The notes under the pieces were generated by a model that was not told where the DNA came from, made no database searches, and saw nothing but the letters and a program-made list of their open reading frames with translations. From Erythrobacter sp. SG61-1L (GTDB lineage Bacteria > Pseudomonadota > Alphaproteobacteria > Sphingomonadales > Sphingomonadaceae), in the NCBI RefSeq assembly GCF_001305965.1, contig NZ_JXQC01000003.1:1116001-1180000 (forward strand): a stretch of DNA of 64,000 nt, read 5' to 3'. Both the position numbers and the translations under genes were made by a program. Shown one piece after another: positions 46,985 to 57,620 of this stretch; the first letter of the stretch is position 1, and every line of letters starts with the position of its first letter.

Positions 46985-47518
46985 ATGGCACAGACCCCCG
47001 CGAAGACCGGCTCGAAATCCCCCGCCAAGCCCAAGGCTAAGCCCGCCGCCAAAGCGCCCGCCAGCCACACGGCTGAAGCGAAGCAGAAGTTCACCCGCGC
47101 ACTGGAAGAAGCAAAGGCCGGAGCGGCCGCCCTCACCGCGGAAGCGCGTGATCGCGCCAGCGCCAAGTCGGGCGACTGGGTGGAAGAGGCGAAGGCCTAT
47201 GGCGAACAGGCCAAGGTAAAGGCAGGCGAACTGGCCGTCGAAGGCAAGGCCCGCACCAGCGACGCAATTGCCGGGCTCGGCAAGCTGGTGGAGGATAACA
47301 CCCCCACCATCGACGATCGCTTCGGCACGAAATATGGCGATTATGCCCGCACCGCTTCGCGCAAGATGAAGGAAACGGCCGAGAAGATCGACGCCAAGGA
47401 TCTTGACGAACTGGGCGAGGATGCGCGCGAATTCGTCCGCAAGAGCCCCGGCCTTGCAGTTGGCATCGCGGCAGTTGCAGGCTTCCTCGTCGCCCGCCTG
47501 TTCTCCAGCTCGAAGTAA
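46985..47518 (+). CDS. YqjD/ElaB-like (DUF883) membrane-anchored protein
   Basis: 177 aa. A Lys/Pro/Ala-rich N-terminus leads to a long amphipathic helical region (TAEAKQKFTRALEEAKAG...) and a C-terminal membrane anchor, RKSPGLAVGIAAVAGFLVAR, ending LFSSSK. This is the YqjD/ElaB layout; E. coli members are inner-membrane, stationary-phase, ribosome-associated proteins. GAAAGGA precedes ATG 46985. It heads a cluster like yqjD-yqjE-yqjK. Confidence 0.8.
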   Translation: MAQTPAKTGSKSPAKPKAKPAAKAPASHTAEAKQKFTRALEEAKAGAAALTAEARDRASAKSGDWVEEAKAYGEQAKVKAGELAVEGKARTSDAIAGLGKLVEDNTPTIDDRFGTKYGDYARTASRKMKETAEKIDAKDLDELGEDAREFVRKSPGLAVGIAAVAGFLVARLFSSSK

Positions 47519-47537
47519 TCCGTTGACAGGGGGCCAC

Positions 47538-47978
47538 ATGGACGGTTCACCCCGCCCCATGACTGCCCATTCGCCAGACGATCCGACTGCCGGTCCAGCC
47601 TCCGTGGAAGATATTCCCGAAGGTGACCGGCAGGAGGATGTCGGCGGGCCTACGTTGGTGGACGAACTGTCTTCCTTGTTCGAAGATGGCCGCACTTATG
47701 CGGAAGCAGAAATCGCCTTCCAGAAGACTCGCGCCGCCTTTGTAGGGGAACAGGCCAAAGGCATTGCCGTGACAGGCGGAATTGCCGCGCTGCTGGTGGT
47801 GCTGGCGATATTCGCGCTGGTCTTTGGGGCTATCCTGGCGCTCACGCCGCTGGTCGGCGCGTTTGGCGCGACGGGCATCGTATTTGGCGCCTTGCTGATT
47901 GCGGCATTCGTGCTGGTGCGGATTGCCCGCGCCAAGGCCAGAGCGATGATACGAGCATTCGGGAACGGGAATTCATGA
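47538..47978 (+). CDS. YqjE-like holin-superfamily (DUF1469) membrane protein
   Basis: 146 aa. An acidic cytoplasmic N-terminus and an amphipathic helix (LFEDGRTYAEAEIAFQKTRA) are followed by two close membrane spans (GGIAALLVVLAIFALVFGAI, then a second hydrophobic stretch) and a basic tail, the DUF1469 pattern. AGGGGG lies 6 nt before ATG 47538. The stop overlaps the next gene. Confidence 0.82.
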   Translation: MDGSPRPMTAHSPDDPTAGPASVEDIPEGDRQEDVGGPTLVDELSSLFEDGRTYAEAEIAFQKTRAAFVGEQAKGIAVTGGIAALLVVLAIFALVFGAILALTPLVGAFGATGIVFGALLIAAFVLVRIARAKARAMIRAFGNGNS

Positions 47979-48334
47979 GCCGCAAGCTCGAGGCCCAATT
48001 GGAGGAAGACCGGGCGTTGCGCGACGCTGCACGCGAGGTTTTCTATACCGAGCTTGCCCATGCCCGTTCAGAGGCAACGCCGGAAGCTATCGGCCAGCGG
48101 ATCGCCAACCGTATCGGTGCGCGCGCCGACGAAGCAAGCAATGCGGCGATTGAATTTGCTGACCGCCACGGCACGACCATGCTGAGCGGTCTGGCCGCTG
48201 CCGCAACGGCAGCAGGTTTGTGGCTGGCGCGCAAGCCGATCCTTTCAGGCCTTGCCCGGATGACCGGGAAGCGCAATGAAAAGACAGGGGAATACGGGGC
48301 AGTGAACTCCGGCGAGGATAGTGACCATGAGTGA
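47975..48334 (+). CDS. Small helical protein of the YqjD/YqjE-like cluster
   Basis: 119 aa. The N-terminal ~85 residues are helical and charged (LEEDRALRDAAREVFYTELA), followed by one weak membrane-associated span (MLSGLAAAATAAGLWLARK) and a charged tail. It overlaps both neighbours, so it is part of a four-gene operon. No named family recognised. Confidence 0.7.
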   Translation: MSRKLEAQLEEDRALRDAAREVFYTELAHARSEATPEAIGQRIANRIGARADEASNAAIEFADRHGTTMLSGLAAAATAAGLWLARKPILSGLARMTGKRNEKTGEYGAVNSGEDSDHE

Positions 48335-48758
48335 TGCCAAGAGAATGGAACTGCGCCAACGGATCGAGGCCGGGAAGGCCCGCCAGGTTGAACGCGGCGC
48401 GCTGGCTGAAGGCGCCGCTGCTGCGCGCGACCGGCTTACTTCCGTTGCCCGCGAACATCCCTTGATGCTGATCGCAGGCGGGCTTGCCATCGGCGTGGCT
48501 CTCAGCACCCTGATCCCGCGTTCGCCAACTCGCCGCCTCAGCAAGAATGCCGTGAGCATGATCGCCGGGATCGCCGAACTCGGCATCCTGTATGGCAGGC
48601 AGGCGATGGAAGCAGCCGACGGTGCAAGCGAGCCTGCGCGCGACCGGTTGGGCCAGATTGGCGGCGTCATTTCCGATGGCGCGGCCAGGTTGAAGCGCAA
48701 GCTGGCCCCCGAAAAGCCCGCAGTCGAGGCAGAAGCAGAGATTCCCGCCTCTGAATAG
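48327..48758 (+). CDS. Small membrane-anchored protein of the same cluster
   Basis: 143 aa. A basic helical N-terminus (MELRQRIEAGKARQVERG) precedes a Gly-rich membrane segment (PLMLIAGGLAIGVALSTLIP), a second helix, and an acidic Glu/Ala tail. ATG 48327 is preferred over GTG 48321 because GAGGA lies 9 nt upstream. It completes the cluster; a role in envelope stress is inferred from the YqjD-YqjE-like context. Confidence 0.7.
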   Translation: MSDAKRMELRQRIEAGKARQVERGALAEGAAAARDRLTSVAREHPLMLIAGGLAIGVALSTLIPRSPTRRLSKNAVSMIAGIAELGILYGRQAMEAADGASEPARDRLGQIGGVISDGAARLKRKLAPEKPAVEAEAEIPASE

Positions 48759-48848
48759 GCGGAACTCTGCCTTCCAAGGCTTGCCAGCGCCCTGCAAATC
48801 TCTCTATGCGAGAGATGACCTCTCATTGCATTCTAACAGGGCGAATTG

Positions 48849-49076
48849 ATGGCCAATCAGCTTCTTCACCTCGTCATGGGTGGACGGGTGACCGATCCCA
48901 TGACTTGCGAATTCCAGGACCTCAAGGACATCCACGTCGTGGGGTTCTTTGACAATTATGCCGCCGCCGAGGAAGCCTGGCGCGGCTGGGCGCAGCGCAC
49001 TGTGGACGACGCGGAAATGAAATACGTCATCGTCCATCTGCACCGCCTGCTGGAGCCTACGCTCCCCGGCCAGTAA
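48849..49076 (+). CDS. DUF4170 family protein
   Basis: 75 aa: ANQLLHLVMGGRVTDP, HVVGFFDNYAAAEEAWRGWAQ and MKYVIVHLHRLLEP are the conserved DUF4170 segments, an alphaproteobacterial family of unknown function. ATG 48849; a TTG codon immediately precedes it. Confidence 0.88.
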   Translation: MANQLLHLVMGGRVTDPMTCEFQDLKDIHVVGFFDNYAAAEEAWRGWAQRTVDDAEMKYVIVHLHRLLEPTLPGQ

Positions 49077-49303
49077 TTCGGTAATTCCGGCGCCGGCGAT
49101 GGAGTGACTTTGCGCGAATTGCGCTTCGCCTCTGTCACCGGGGCCACCATTGCCCAGACGGGATTGCTTAAGCGCCACTTCCCAACCCACCTGCAAGCGC
49201 GCTGGGCACACAGCTTCGCATCGCCGCGATTCTGAAATCGGCAGCGACACGAGCGTTAATTACATCACAGGAAAATCGCTGGCGGTCTGAGCCGCCGGCG
49301 AAA

Positions 49304-49771
49304 TCAGATGAACTCGATCTTGTCGACGAGATAGAAGCGGTCGCCCGATGGAACGGTCACTTCCACTTCCTCGCCCACCTTGCGGCCGATCAGAGCCTTG
49401 CCGAGGGGCGAATTGTACGAAATCCGGCCCTTTTTAACGTCAGCCTCTGTCTGGCCAACGATCTGGTAGCGGCTCGGTTTGTCGTCTTCATCAAGCAGCG
49501 TGACCGTCGCACCGAAAATGATGCGGTCGCCCGAAAGCGTAGCAGGATCGATGATCTGCGCACGGCTGACCTTGTCCTCAAGGTCAGCAATCTGGGCCTC
49601 AACCTGGCCCTGACGTTCCTTCGCGGCATGATATTCCGCGTTTTCCGAAAGATCGCCATGTTCGCGCGCTTCTTCGATCGCATCCACGATCTTCGGCCGT
49701 TCGGCACGCAGCAATTGCAGTTCGGCGGTCAGCATTTCGTAGCCTTCCGCCAGCATGGGGACTTTTTCCAT
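49304..49771 (-). CDS. greA: Transcription elongation factor GreA
   Basis: 155 aa. The coiled-coil N-terminal domain has the tip acidic residues ([21 protein letters not shown]), and the C-terminal FKBP-like domain has [20 protein letters not shown]. It rescues backtracked RNA polymerase by stimulating transcript cleavage. It lies directly after carB on the same strand. Confidence 0.97.
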   Translation of the reverse strand: MEKVPMLAEGYEMLTAELQLLRAERPKIVDAIEEAREHGDLSENAEYHAAKERQGQVEAQIADLEDKVSRAQIIDPATLSGDRIIFGATVTLLDEDDKPSRYQIVGQTEADVKKGRISYNSPLGKALIGRKVGEEVEVTVPSGDRFYLVDKIEFI

Positions 49772-49895
49772 TCAACAACCCCTGAGCCGTTATCGTCTCG
49801 TCCCCCGGATCAACCGTTAAAGCCTTCCTTCCGGCCCCACGCAGTTTGCGTGGAGACGGTTTTCTAAGGCGCTCGATTGTTTGGGGGACGCGCTT

Positions 49896-52800
49896 TCACG
49901 AACTGTAATAGTCTTGAAGCGAGCGCACTTCAAGCTGGCTGGATTTAAGTGCCGCAATGGCACGGGCCACGGCATCGGATGCCGCCGCCGTCGTGTAGTA
50001 TGGCAGCTTCATTTCCAAGGCCGAAGCGCGGATCGACTGGGAGTCCTTCAGGCTCTGCCAACCTTCTGTAGTGTTGAAGATCAGCGCGATCTCACCATCG
50101 ACGATCATGTCGACAATATTGCGCTGGCCTTCGGCCACTTTCTTCACCCGCTCCACCGCAAGGCCCTGCTCTGCAAGGTATTGCTGTGTGCCGCCGGTCG
50201 CGACGATCCGGAAACCGAGTTCGATCAGCAGCTTCACTGCCGGCACGATCACCGGCTTGTCCGTACCCTTGACCGATACGAACACCGTGCCGCCCTGCGG
50301 CAGCTTCATGCCCGCACCCATCTGGGATTTTGCAAAGGCAATCGGGAAATCCGTATCGATTCCCATGACTTCACCGGTAGATTTCATTTCCGGGCTGAGG
50401 ACAGGATCGGTGCCGGGGAAGCGCGCGAAGGGGAACACAGCTTCCTTCACGGCCATATAAGGCACTTCACGCTTGATCGCAGGAAGGTCGGAAAGCTTGG
50501 TGCCGGCCATAACGCGCGCCGCCATCTTGGCGACCGGCTGACCGATGGCCTTGGCAACGAACGGCACCGTGCGGCTGGCACGCGGGTTCACCTCAATGAG
50601 GTAGACCACGCCATCCTGCACGGCGAACTGGATGTTCATCAGGCCCTTCACGCCCAGCGCCATGGCCAGAGCTTCCGCCTGGTGTTCCATGCCTGTGATG
50701 ATCTCGGCCGGAAGGCTGTAAGGCGGCAGCGTGCAGGCGCTGTCGCCGGAATGGACGCCTGCCTCTTCGATGTGCTGCATCACGCCTGCCACGACGACCT
50801 TTTCGCCATCGCAGAGCGCGTCCACGTCGCATTCGATAGCGTCGCGCAGATATTGGTCGATCAGCACGGGGCTGTCGCCCGAGACGTTCACTGCCGTGGC
50901 GATATAGTCATCGAGCTGCGCTTCGCTGTCGACGATTTCCATCGCGCGGCCGCCCAGCACGTAAGACGGCCGGATCAGCACCGGGTAACCGATGCGATTG
51001 GCCACCGCCACGGCTTCATCGCGGCTACGTGCGATGCCATTGGCGGGCTGCTTGAGGCCGAGCCTGTTGACGAGGGCGGCAAAACGCTCACGATCTTCGG
51101 CAAGGTCAATGGCGTCGGGCGAAGTGCCCAGGATCGGAATGCCCGCATCTTCCAGCGCCTGCGCCAGTTTCAGCGGGGTCTGCCCGCCGAACTGCACGAT
51201 AACGCCAACCAGCGTGCCGTTGGACTGCTCGACACGCAGGATTTCCAGCACGTCCTCTGCCGTCAGCGGCTCGAAATACAGGCGGTCCGACGTGTCATAG
51301 TCGGTCGAAACGGTTTCCGGGTTGCAATTGACCATGATGGTCTCAAACCCGTCTTCCGCCAGCGCGAAACAGGCGTGGCAGCAGCAATAATCGAATTCGA
51401 TGCCCTGCCCGATCCGGTTCGGGCCACCACCTAGGATCACCACCTTCTTGCGATCCGAAGGCATTGCCTCGGTCTCGGGCGTTCCGAAGGTCGGCGCCTC
51501 ATAGGTCGAGTACATATAGGGCGTGACTGCCTCAAACTCGGCCGCGCAGCTGTCGATGCGCTTGAACACCGGCAGGACACCCAGCTTGTGGCGCAACTCG
51601 CGCACTTCTTCCTCGCTGGTGGCACCGGCCATGGCGCGCAGTGCGTCATGCAGCAGGCCGGAACGCTTGGCCTGGGTTTCGCCCAGCCCACCCGCGACAT
51701 GCACGGAGCGCACGGCCAGCGTGGCAAGGCGCTTGTCGGAAAAGCCCATCGCCTTCAGGCGGCGCAGACCCGCGGCGTCGCCGGGCAGGCCATCGGTACC
51801 GATCTTCTTTTCCTCGGCAATGATCTCTTCGATATGCCGCAGGAACCACGGATCGAAATGCGTGATCGCGTTGATTTCCTCCACGGTGAAGCCTTCGCGG
51901 AAGGCCTGCGCGATCTTGAGGATGCGATCCGGCGTCTGCTTGGAAAGGGCCGCAGTGATTTCGTCCCGCCCTGCCCCTTCGAGTTCCAGCACACGGTTGA
52001 AGCCGTCCAGCCCGGTTTCCAACCCGCGCAAGGCCTTCTGCATGCTTTCCTTGAAGTTGCGGCCAATGGCCATAACTTCGCCCACCGACTTCATCGCGGT
52101 GGAGAGCAGCGGCTCGGCACCCTTGAACTTTTCGAAGGCGAAGCGCGGAATCTTGGTGACGACATAGTCGATCGTCGGCTCGAAACTCGCCGGGGTAGCC
52201 CCGGTGATTTCGTTCATGATCTCGTCGAGCGTATAGCCCACGGCCAGCTTGGCCGCGACGCGGGCGATGGGGAAGCCAGTGGCCTTTGAGGCCAGCGCCG
52301 AAGAGCGCGACACGCGTGGATTCATTTCGATCACGATCAGGCGGCCATCGGCCGGATTGACCGCGAACTGGACGTTGGACCCGCCCGTTTCCACCCCGAT
52401 CTCGCGCAGCACATCAATGCTGGCGGTGCGCATGATCTGATATTCCTTGTCGGTCAGCGTCAGCGCCGGCGCGACAGTGATGGAATCGCCCGTATGGACG
52501 CCCATCGGATCGACGTTTTCGATCGAACAGATGATGATGGCGTTGTCGTGCCTGTCGCGCACGACTTCCATCTCATACTCCTTCCAACCGAGCAGCGATT
52601 CCTCGATGAGCACTTCGGTGGTGGGAGAAGCATCGAGGCCCGAACGGACGATCTTCTCGAACTCGGCCTTGTTATAGGCCACGCCGCCGCCCGTACCGCC
52701 CAGCGTGAAGCTGGGGCGGATGATCGAAGGCAGGCCGGTGGTTTCCAGCACCTTGAACGCTTCATCCACCGTGTGCGCCACGCCCGAACGCGCGCTTTCG

Positions 52801-53222
52801 AGGCCGATCTTGTCCATCGCCTCGCGGAAACGCTGGCGGTCTTCCGCCTTGTCGATCGCATCGGCATTGGCGCCGATCATGGTGACACCGAACTTCTCCA
52901 GCGTGCCGTCATTGAACAGGGCCAGCGCACAGTTGAGCGCGGTCTGCCCGCCCATGGTGGGCAGCAGGGCGTCGGGCCGTTCCTTCTCGATGATCTTGGC
53001 GACGATTTCCGGCGTGATCGGCTCCACATATGTGGCGTCGGCCATTTCCGGATCGGTCATGATCGTGGCGGGGTTGGAGTTGACGAGGACCACGCGGTAG
53101 CCCTCCTCCTTCAGCGCCTTGATTGCCTGAGTGCCGGAATAGTCGAACTCGCAGGCCTGGCCGATAATGATCGGGCCGGCGCCGATGACGAGGATCGAGG
53201 AGATGTCTGTGCGTTTGGGCAT
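49896..53222 (-). CDS. carB: Carbamoyl-phosphate synthase large subunit
   Basis: 1108 aa with two tandem ATP-grasp halves. The first starts [20 protein letters not shown] and the second repeats [17 protein letters not shown]. Each half has its ATP-grasp core ([12 protein letters not shown] and [12 protein letters not shown]), and a C-terminal MGS-like allosteric domain carries [12 protein letters not shown]. It makes carbamoyl phosphate for pyrimidines and arginine with CarA. A 124-bp gap and a small secreted-protein gene separate it from carA. Confidence 0.98.
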   Translation of the reverse strand: MPKRTDISSILVIGAGPIIIGQACEFDYSGTQAIKALKEEGYRVVLVNSNPATIMTDPEMADATYVEPITPEIVAKIIEKERPDALLPTMGGQTALNCALALFNDGTLEKFGVTMIGANADAIDKAEDRQRFREAMDKIGLESARSGVAHTVDEAFKVLETTGLPSIIRPSFTLGGTGGGVAYNKAEFEKIVRSGLDASPTTEVLIEESLLGWKEYEMEVVRDRHDNAIIICSIENVDPMGVHTGDSITVAPALTLTDKEYQIMRTASIDVLREIGVETGGSNVQFAVNPADGRLIVIEMNPRVSRSSALASKATGFPIARVAAKLAVGYTLDEIMNEITGATPASFEPTIDYVVTKIPRFAFEKFKGAEPLLSTAMKSVGEVMAIGRNFKESMQKALRGLETGLDGFNRVLELEGAGRDEITAALSKQTPDRILKIAQAFREGFTVEEINAITHFDPWFLRHIEEIIAEEKKIGTDGLPGDAAGLRRLKAMGFSDKRLATLAVRSVHVAGGLGETQAKRSGLLHDALRAMAGATSEEEVRELRHKLGVLPVFKRIDSCAAEFEAVTPYMYSTYEAPTFGTPETEAMPSDRKKVVILGGGPNRIGQGIEFDYCCCHACFALAEDGFETIMVNCNPETVSTDYDTSDRLYFEPLTAEDVLEILRVEQSNGTLVGVIVQFGGQTPLKLAQALEDAGIPILGTSPDAIDLAEDRERFAALVNRLGLKQPANGIARSRDEAVAVANRIGYPVLIRPSYVLGGRAMEIVDSEAQLDDYIATAVNVSGDSPVLIDQYLRDAIECDVDALCDGEKVVVAGVMQHIEEAGVHSGDSACTLPPYSLPAEIITGMEHQAEALAMALGVKGLMNIQFAVQDGVVYLIEVNPRASRTVPFVAKAIGQPVAKMAARVMAGTKLSDLPAIKREVPYMAVKEAVFPFARFPGTDPVLSPEMKSTGEVMGIDTDFPIAFAKSQMGAGMKLPQGGTVFVSVKGTDKPVIVPAVKLLIELGFRIVATGGTQQYLAEQGLAVERVKKVAEGQRNIVDMIVDGEIALIFNTTEGWQSLKDSQSIRASALEMKLPYYTTAAASDAVARAIAALKSSQLEVRSLQDYYSS

Positions 53223-53346
53223 TCAGCGGCCTTCTATCTGGGCGAATACGGGCAGGGGCTCGGAGAAGAATTGGGCATCCACAGCGCGGCGATGCCCGGA
53301 CTGCGGGCGATCAGCGCGCCCGAAGCCCACTTGCAGGAAATAGACT

Positions 53347-53862
53347 TCAGCGCTGGCCACAGGCCACCTCTGACGTTTCCGCAAAAATCTCTATGTAATC
53401 TTCATCATAGGTGTCGAGTTGTGCGTCCACACCGGAAAACCTCGTCGATTTCGCGACCGAGGCAACCATGACATCCTTGTTGAACTTGTCGTCATCCTTG
53501 AGTGAAGCGAGGAAGCGCCTGAATTCGGCTTCGTTATTCACGTCGACCGCGCGCAGCAACAGATCCCCGTCGATCGGGAGCAGAGCGTCCTTGCCGCCCG
53601 CGTAGGCACTTGCCGCCTGCCTCGCCAAGGCAAGCATCCCATCATTATATTCGACGTCTTCGAACACTGCGCCGATAAAATAGCGATCCAAACTCGAGCA
53701 GGCCGGAGTGTTATACCCCGCCTTCGCAGCGTGCAGTTCCGTCGGGATTACGGGAAGCAGGCTCTCAAGCTCCCGCGCCGCAGCAGCGCCCGGAATGGCA
53801 ACTGCCCCGAGGCAGGTTGCCATAATTGCCCAAAGAGCCGTTTTCACGCGAAAACTCTTCAC
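53347..53862 (-). CDS. Hypothetical secreted protein coupled to carA
   Basis: 171 aa. The start GTG 53862 overlaps the carA stop (GTGA). The N-terminus is a signal peptide (TALWAIMATCLGAVAIPGAAA). The mature protein has two Cys (PACSSLDRY and EVACGQR) and an acidic helical core. No family recognised. The longer open frame upstream runs inside carA and was trimmed. It interrupts the usual carA-carB adjacency. Confidence 0.7.
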   Translation of the reverse strand: MKSFRVKTALWAIMATCLGAVAIPGAAAARELESLLPVIPTELHAAKAGYNTPACSSLDRYFIGAVFEDVEYNDGMLALARQAASAYAGGKDALLPIDGDLLLRAVDVNNEAEFRRFLASLKDDDKFNKDVMVASVAKSTRFSGVDAQLDTYDEDYIEIFAETSEVACGQR

Positions 53863-55022
53863 CCCAACATCCCCACGAATTTCTCGAACAGGTAGAAGCT
53901 GTCCTGCGGGCCCGGCGAGGCTTCGGGGTGATATTGCACACCGAACGCCTTCTTGCCCTTGATCGCAATGCCGCAATTGGAGCCGTCGAACAGCGAGACG
54001 TGGGTTTCCTCCACGCTCGCCGGCAGGCTCGTGTTGTCGACCGCGAAACCGTGATTCATGCTGGTGATTTCCACCACGTCATCTGCCAGGCGCTTCACCG
54101 GATGGTTCGCGCCGCGATGGCCCTGATGCATCTTGGAAGTCTTCGCCCCGGCCGCAAGGCCAAGCATCTGATGGCCGAGGCAGATGCCGAAGATCGGCAC
54201 ATCACGCTCCAGCAGCCCCCTGATCACCGGCACGGCATAGGTGCCGGTCGCCGCCGGATCGCCCGGCCCGTTGGACAGGAACACGCCTGCAGGCTTGTGT
54301 GCCAGCACCTCATCCAGCGAAGTCTGCGCGGGAAGCACCGTCACATGGGCGCCAGCCTTCACCAGATTGCGGAAGATGTTGTCCTTCGCGCCGAAATCCA
54401 GCGCAACGACATGTGGGCGAGTGCCATCGGGTTCGGCAGCATAGCCCGAACCGAGCGACCATGCGCCGCCCTTCCATTCTTCCTCGCCCTGGCGGCTCAC
54501 CACCTTGGCCAGATCCATCCCTTCAAGGCCCGGCCATTCCTGTGCCTGCTTCAGCAGCGCAGGAACGTCGAACTTGCCCGAAGTTTCATGCGCAATCACG
54601 GCATTGGGTGCGCCCTGCAGGCGAATTCGGCGGGTCAACGCGCGAGTATCGATACCGGCGAGACCGATCTTGCCCTGCGCGGCCAGCCAGTCGCCATATT
54701 TGCCGGTGGAACGGAAATTGGACGGCTCGGTCACGTCTTCGCGCACGATGCAGCCCACCGCGCCCTGGACATGCGATTCGACGTCTTCGTCATTCGCGCC
54801 GACATTGCCGATATGCGGGAAAGTGAAGGTCACGATCTGCCCGGCATAGGAGGGATCGGTCATCACTTCCTGATAGCCGGTCATCGCGGTGTTGAAGCAC
54901 ACTTCGCCTACTGCGCTGCCAGTGGCGCCGAAGCCCTTGCCCCACAGGACAGTGCCGTCCGCAAGAACGAGGACTCCGGTTGCGCCTTTAGGTTGCGCAG
55001 CAGAAGGTGCGGGGTCGGCCAT
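53859..55022 (-). CDS. carA: Carbamoyl-phosphate synthase small (glutaminase) subunit
   Basis: 387 aa. The N-terminal CPSase small domain (GVLVLADGTVLWGKGFGA, FNTAMTGYQEVMTDPSY) precedes a class I glutamine amidotransferase with the nucleophile in PIFGICLGHQMLGLA and the His/Glu in GVQYHPEASPGP. It supplies ammonia to CarB. Divergent from yqeY. Confidence 0.98.
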   Translation of the reverse strand: MADPAPSAAQPKGATGVLVLADGTVLWGKGFGATGSAVGEVCFNTAMTGYQEVMTDPSYAGQIVTFTFPHIGNVGANDEDVESHVQGAVGCIVREDVTEPSNFRSTGKYGDWLAAQGKIGLAGIDTRALTRRIRLQGAPNAVIAHETSGKFDVPALLKQAQEWPGLEGMDLAKVVSRQGEEEWKGGAWSLGSGYAAEPDGTRPHVVALDFGAKDNIFRNLVKAGAHVTVLPAQTSLDEVLAHKPAGVFLSNGPGDPAATGTYAVPVIRGLLERDVPIFGICLGHQMLGLAAGAKTSKMHQGHRGANHPVKRLADDVVEITSMNHGFAVDNTSLPASVEETHVSLFDGSNCGIAIKGKKAFGVQYHPEASPGPQDSFYLFEKFVGMLG

Positions 55023-55179
55023 GGGGCGCTCCGTTATAAGTTGTTGTCGGCGATGTCGCTAAGGCTCGGCGGCTAGACCTGCATTCCCGCCGCGTCAACC
55101 TGCTGCATGTGCGAATGTTGCATTCCATGCGACACTCCCCCATCTGGGGCGCGAAACATCCACAGGAAAGTAATACAAA

Positions 55180-55632
55180 ATGCTCCGCGATACGATCAAA
55201 TCCGCTCAGGTTTCCGCGATGAAGGGCGGCGACAAGCCTCGCCTTGCCGCCGTTCGCCTGATCCTGGCCAAGATCAAGGACCGCGATATCGAGCTGCGCA
55301 CCGGCACTGCACCGGAAAATGACGATGTGCTGGTGATCGACGTTCTGCAGAAGATGGCCAAGCAGCGCCGCGAATCGATCACGCTCTACGAACAGGGCGG
55401 CCGCACCGAGCTTGCCGAGCAGGAAAAGGGCGAGTTGGCGGTAATCGAGGAATTCCTGCCCGCCCAGATGTCGGAAGAGGATACGAAGGCGGCAATCGCC
55501 GCGATCAAGGCCGAACTCGGTGCAGAAAGCATCAAGGACATGGGCAAGGTGATGGCCACGCTGAAAGAGCGCCACGGCACCGAGATCGATATGTCCAAGG
55601 CCAGCGGGCTGGTGAAGGCCAGCTTCGGCTGA
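55180..55632 (+). CDS. GatB/YqeY domain protein
   Basis: 150 aa YqeY-type helical protein: MLRDTIKSAQVSAMKGGDK, RRESITLYEQGGRTELAEQE, EFLPAQMSEEDTKAAI and MGKVMATLKERHGTEIDMSK. It is related to the tRNA-binding tail of GatB; its own role is unclear. Positioned before dnaG-rpoD, a common arrangement. Confidence 0.93.
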   Translation: MLRDTIKSAQVSAMKGGDKPRLAAVRLILAKIKDRDIELRTGTAPENDDVLVIDVLQKMAKQRRESITLYEQGGRTELAEQEKGELAVIEEFLPAQMSEEDTKAAIAAIKAELGAESIKDMGKVMATLKERHGTEIDMSKASGLVKASFG

Positions 55633-55695
55633 TCCCCCGAATTAAGCGCCCCCGCCCTCGACTCGGGCGGGGTGCAGGGGCACATTCCCCCCACC

Positions 55696-57609
55696 ATGCT
55701 CAGTCCCCAATGGCTTGATGAATTGCGGCAACGCATCACGCTTTCGAGCGTGATTTCGCGCACCACCAAGCTGCAGCGGGCCGGACGCGAATGGAAGGCG
55801 TGCTGCCCTTTCCATAATGAGAAGTCGCCCAGCTTCACCGTCAATGACGAGAAGGGCTTTTACCACTGCTTCGGCTGTGGTGCGCATGGCGATGCCATTC
55901 GCTGGATGACCGACCAGCGCGGCCTCTCCTTCATGGATGCCGTGAAGGAATTGGCATCCGAGGCAGGCATGGAAGTGCCCGCACCTGATCCGCGCGCCGC
56001 GCGCCAGGCTGAACAGCGTGCCGGGCTGCATGACGTCACCGCCGCCGCGCAGGAATGGTTTAAAAACAATCTATTGTCGCCTGAAGGCACGAAAGCTCGC
56101 GAATATCTGAAGGGGCGCGGTTTCGATGCCCATACGATCGAGCGTTTCGGCTTCGGATATGCCCCGGAAGGCCGCCAGGCGCTCAAGACTGCAATGGGGG
56201 ACAAGTTCCCGGAGGCCATGCTGATCGAGTCCGGCATGCGGATCGCAGTCGAAGGCAAGGAACCTTACGACCGCTTCCGTGGCCGCCTAACCCTTCCGAT
56301 TGAAGATACGCGCGGGCGAGTGATCGGTTTTGGCGGCCGCATCCTCGAAGCGGCGAAAACAGACGCACCCAAATATCTGAATTCACCGGATACTCCTCTC
56401 TTCGACAAGGGGCGTACGCTCTATAATCTGCATCGCGCCGGACCTGCTTCACGCCAATCGCACCGCATCGTGGTGGTCGAAGGCTATATGGATGTCATCG
56501 CTCTCGCGGCGGCAGGAATCGCAGACGCCGTTGCTCCGATGGGTACGGCGCTGACCGAACAACAGATCGGCCTGCTCTGGCGCCTAGTCGATGTTCCCAT
56601 CCTGTGTTTCGACGGCGATGCGGCAGGCCAGCGCGCCGCCATGCGTGCGATTTCCCGCGCCCTGCCCTTGCTCCATCCGGGTCATTCGCTCAGCATCGTA
56701 CGCCTTCCGACCGGACTGGATCCTGACGATCTGATCAAGCAACAGGGCGCGGCGGCGATGGAAAAGCTGCTCGCCAATCCGCAAACCTTGCTGTATACGA
56801 TCTGGGAGCATGAGCGCGATGCTCGCCCGCTCCGCACGCCGGAAGACAAGGCCGGGCTGCGTGCGCGCCTGATCGAACATGTCGAACTGATCGCGGACAA
56901 GGACATCAAGTCCCTCTATCGCCGTGAGTTGCTTGACCGCTTCTACGCCTTCGCCTTCCCCAAGCGCGAATTTACGCCCCAACGCTCCAATAGCGGAGAT
57001 GCTGGCAGGCGTGGGCAATTCCCGGGCAAACAGGTACGCCCCGCCCTGTCGGACACCGCACGCACGCAGTTGCAGTCCTTCGTTTCCGGCGGCGCGCGTG
57101 ACCGGCTGGCGCAGGCCGTGATTGCCGGACTTGCACGCCATCCGGGCGAGATTGCCCGCCATGCGGAAGCACTCGGCAGGCTGACTCCGGACGACATGCG
57201 TTTTGCCGCGGCAATCGATAGTTTGCTAGATATTGCCGACACGCTTGAAATAGGCGGGCAAATGCCCATATCGGCGCAAGGAGACTTCGCTCCGCCGCCG
57301 GATAAAACTCGCTTTTCCTTCCTGATGGAAGGTTCCGATCCGCAAGGCGCGCGCGAAGACCTGGCCGAAGCGGTGTCTTTGCTGGTCGAAAGGCCGGCAC
57401 TTGAGGCCGCGCTCGTTGACGCAACTCGACGCTTCGAACAGACCTTCGAACAGGAGGCTTTCGAGGAGCAGCAGCGCCTGCTCAAACGAAAGCTGGAATT
57501 TGAGCGGCGACTCGGGCAAATGGCCAGCAAACGCGCCGGACAATCGGTAACGGAAACCGCTCCCGCCGAGCCTCATGCTGAGGCACGGGAGAGCAGGCAA
57601 CAGGACTAG
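55696..57609 (+). CDS. dnaG: DNA primase
   Basis: 637 aa from ATG 55696; an in-frame GTG at 55672 would add eight residues but neither has a clear Shine-Dalgarno. The zinc domain is [14 protein letters not shown] then [12 protein letters not shown]. The TOPRIM core is [13 protein letters not shown] with [15 protein letters not shown]. The RNA-polymerase-like domain has [20 protein letters not shown]. The C-terminal DnaB-interacting region is present. Upstream of rpoD as in the macromolecular-synthesis operon. Confidence 0.97.
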   Translation: MLSPQWLDELRQRITLSSVISRTTKLQRAGREWKACCPFHNEKSPSFTVNDEKGFYHCFGCGAHGDAIRWMTDQRGLSFMDAVKELASEAGMEVPAPDPRAARQAEQRAGLHDVTAAAQEWFKNNLLSPEGTKAREYLKGRGFDAHTIERFGFGYAPEGRQALKTAMGDKFPEAMLIESGMRIAVEGKEPYDRFRGRLTLPIEDTRGRVIGFGGRILEAAKTDAPKYLNSPDTPLFDKGRTLYNLHRAGPASRQSHRIVVVEGYMDVIALAAAGIADAVAPMGTALTEQQIGLLWRLVDVPILCFDGDAAGQRAAMRAISRALPLLHPGHSLSIVRLPTGLDPDDLIKQQGAAAMEKLLANPQTLLYTIWEHERDARPLRTPEDKAGLRARLIEHVELIADKDIKSLYRRELLDRFYAFAFPKREFTPQRSNSGDAGRRGQFPGKQVRPALSDTARTQLQSFVSGGARDRLAQAVIAGLARHPGEIARHAEALGRLTPDDMRFAAAIDSLLDIADTLEIGGQMPISAQGDFAPPPDKTRFSFLMEGSDPQGAREDLAEAVSLLVERPALEAALVDATRRFEQTFEQEAFEEQQRLLKRKLEFERRLGQMASKRAGQSVTETAPAEPHAEARESRQQD

Positions 57610-57620
57610 AAGCGACACAT

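Noticed and set aside
49881-51434. 517-aa plus-strand open frame
   Set aside because: Antisense shadow of carB.
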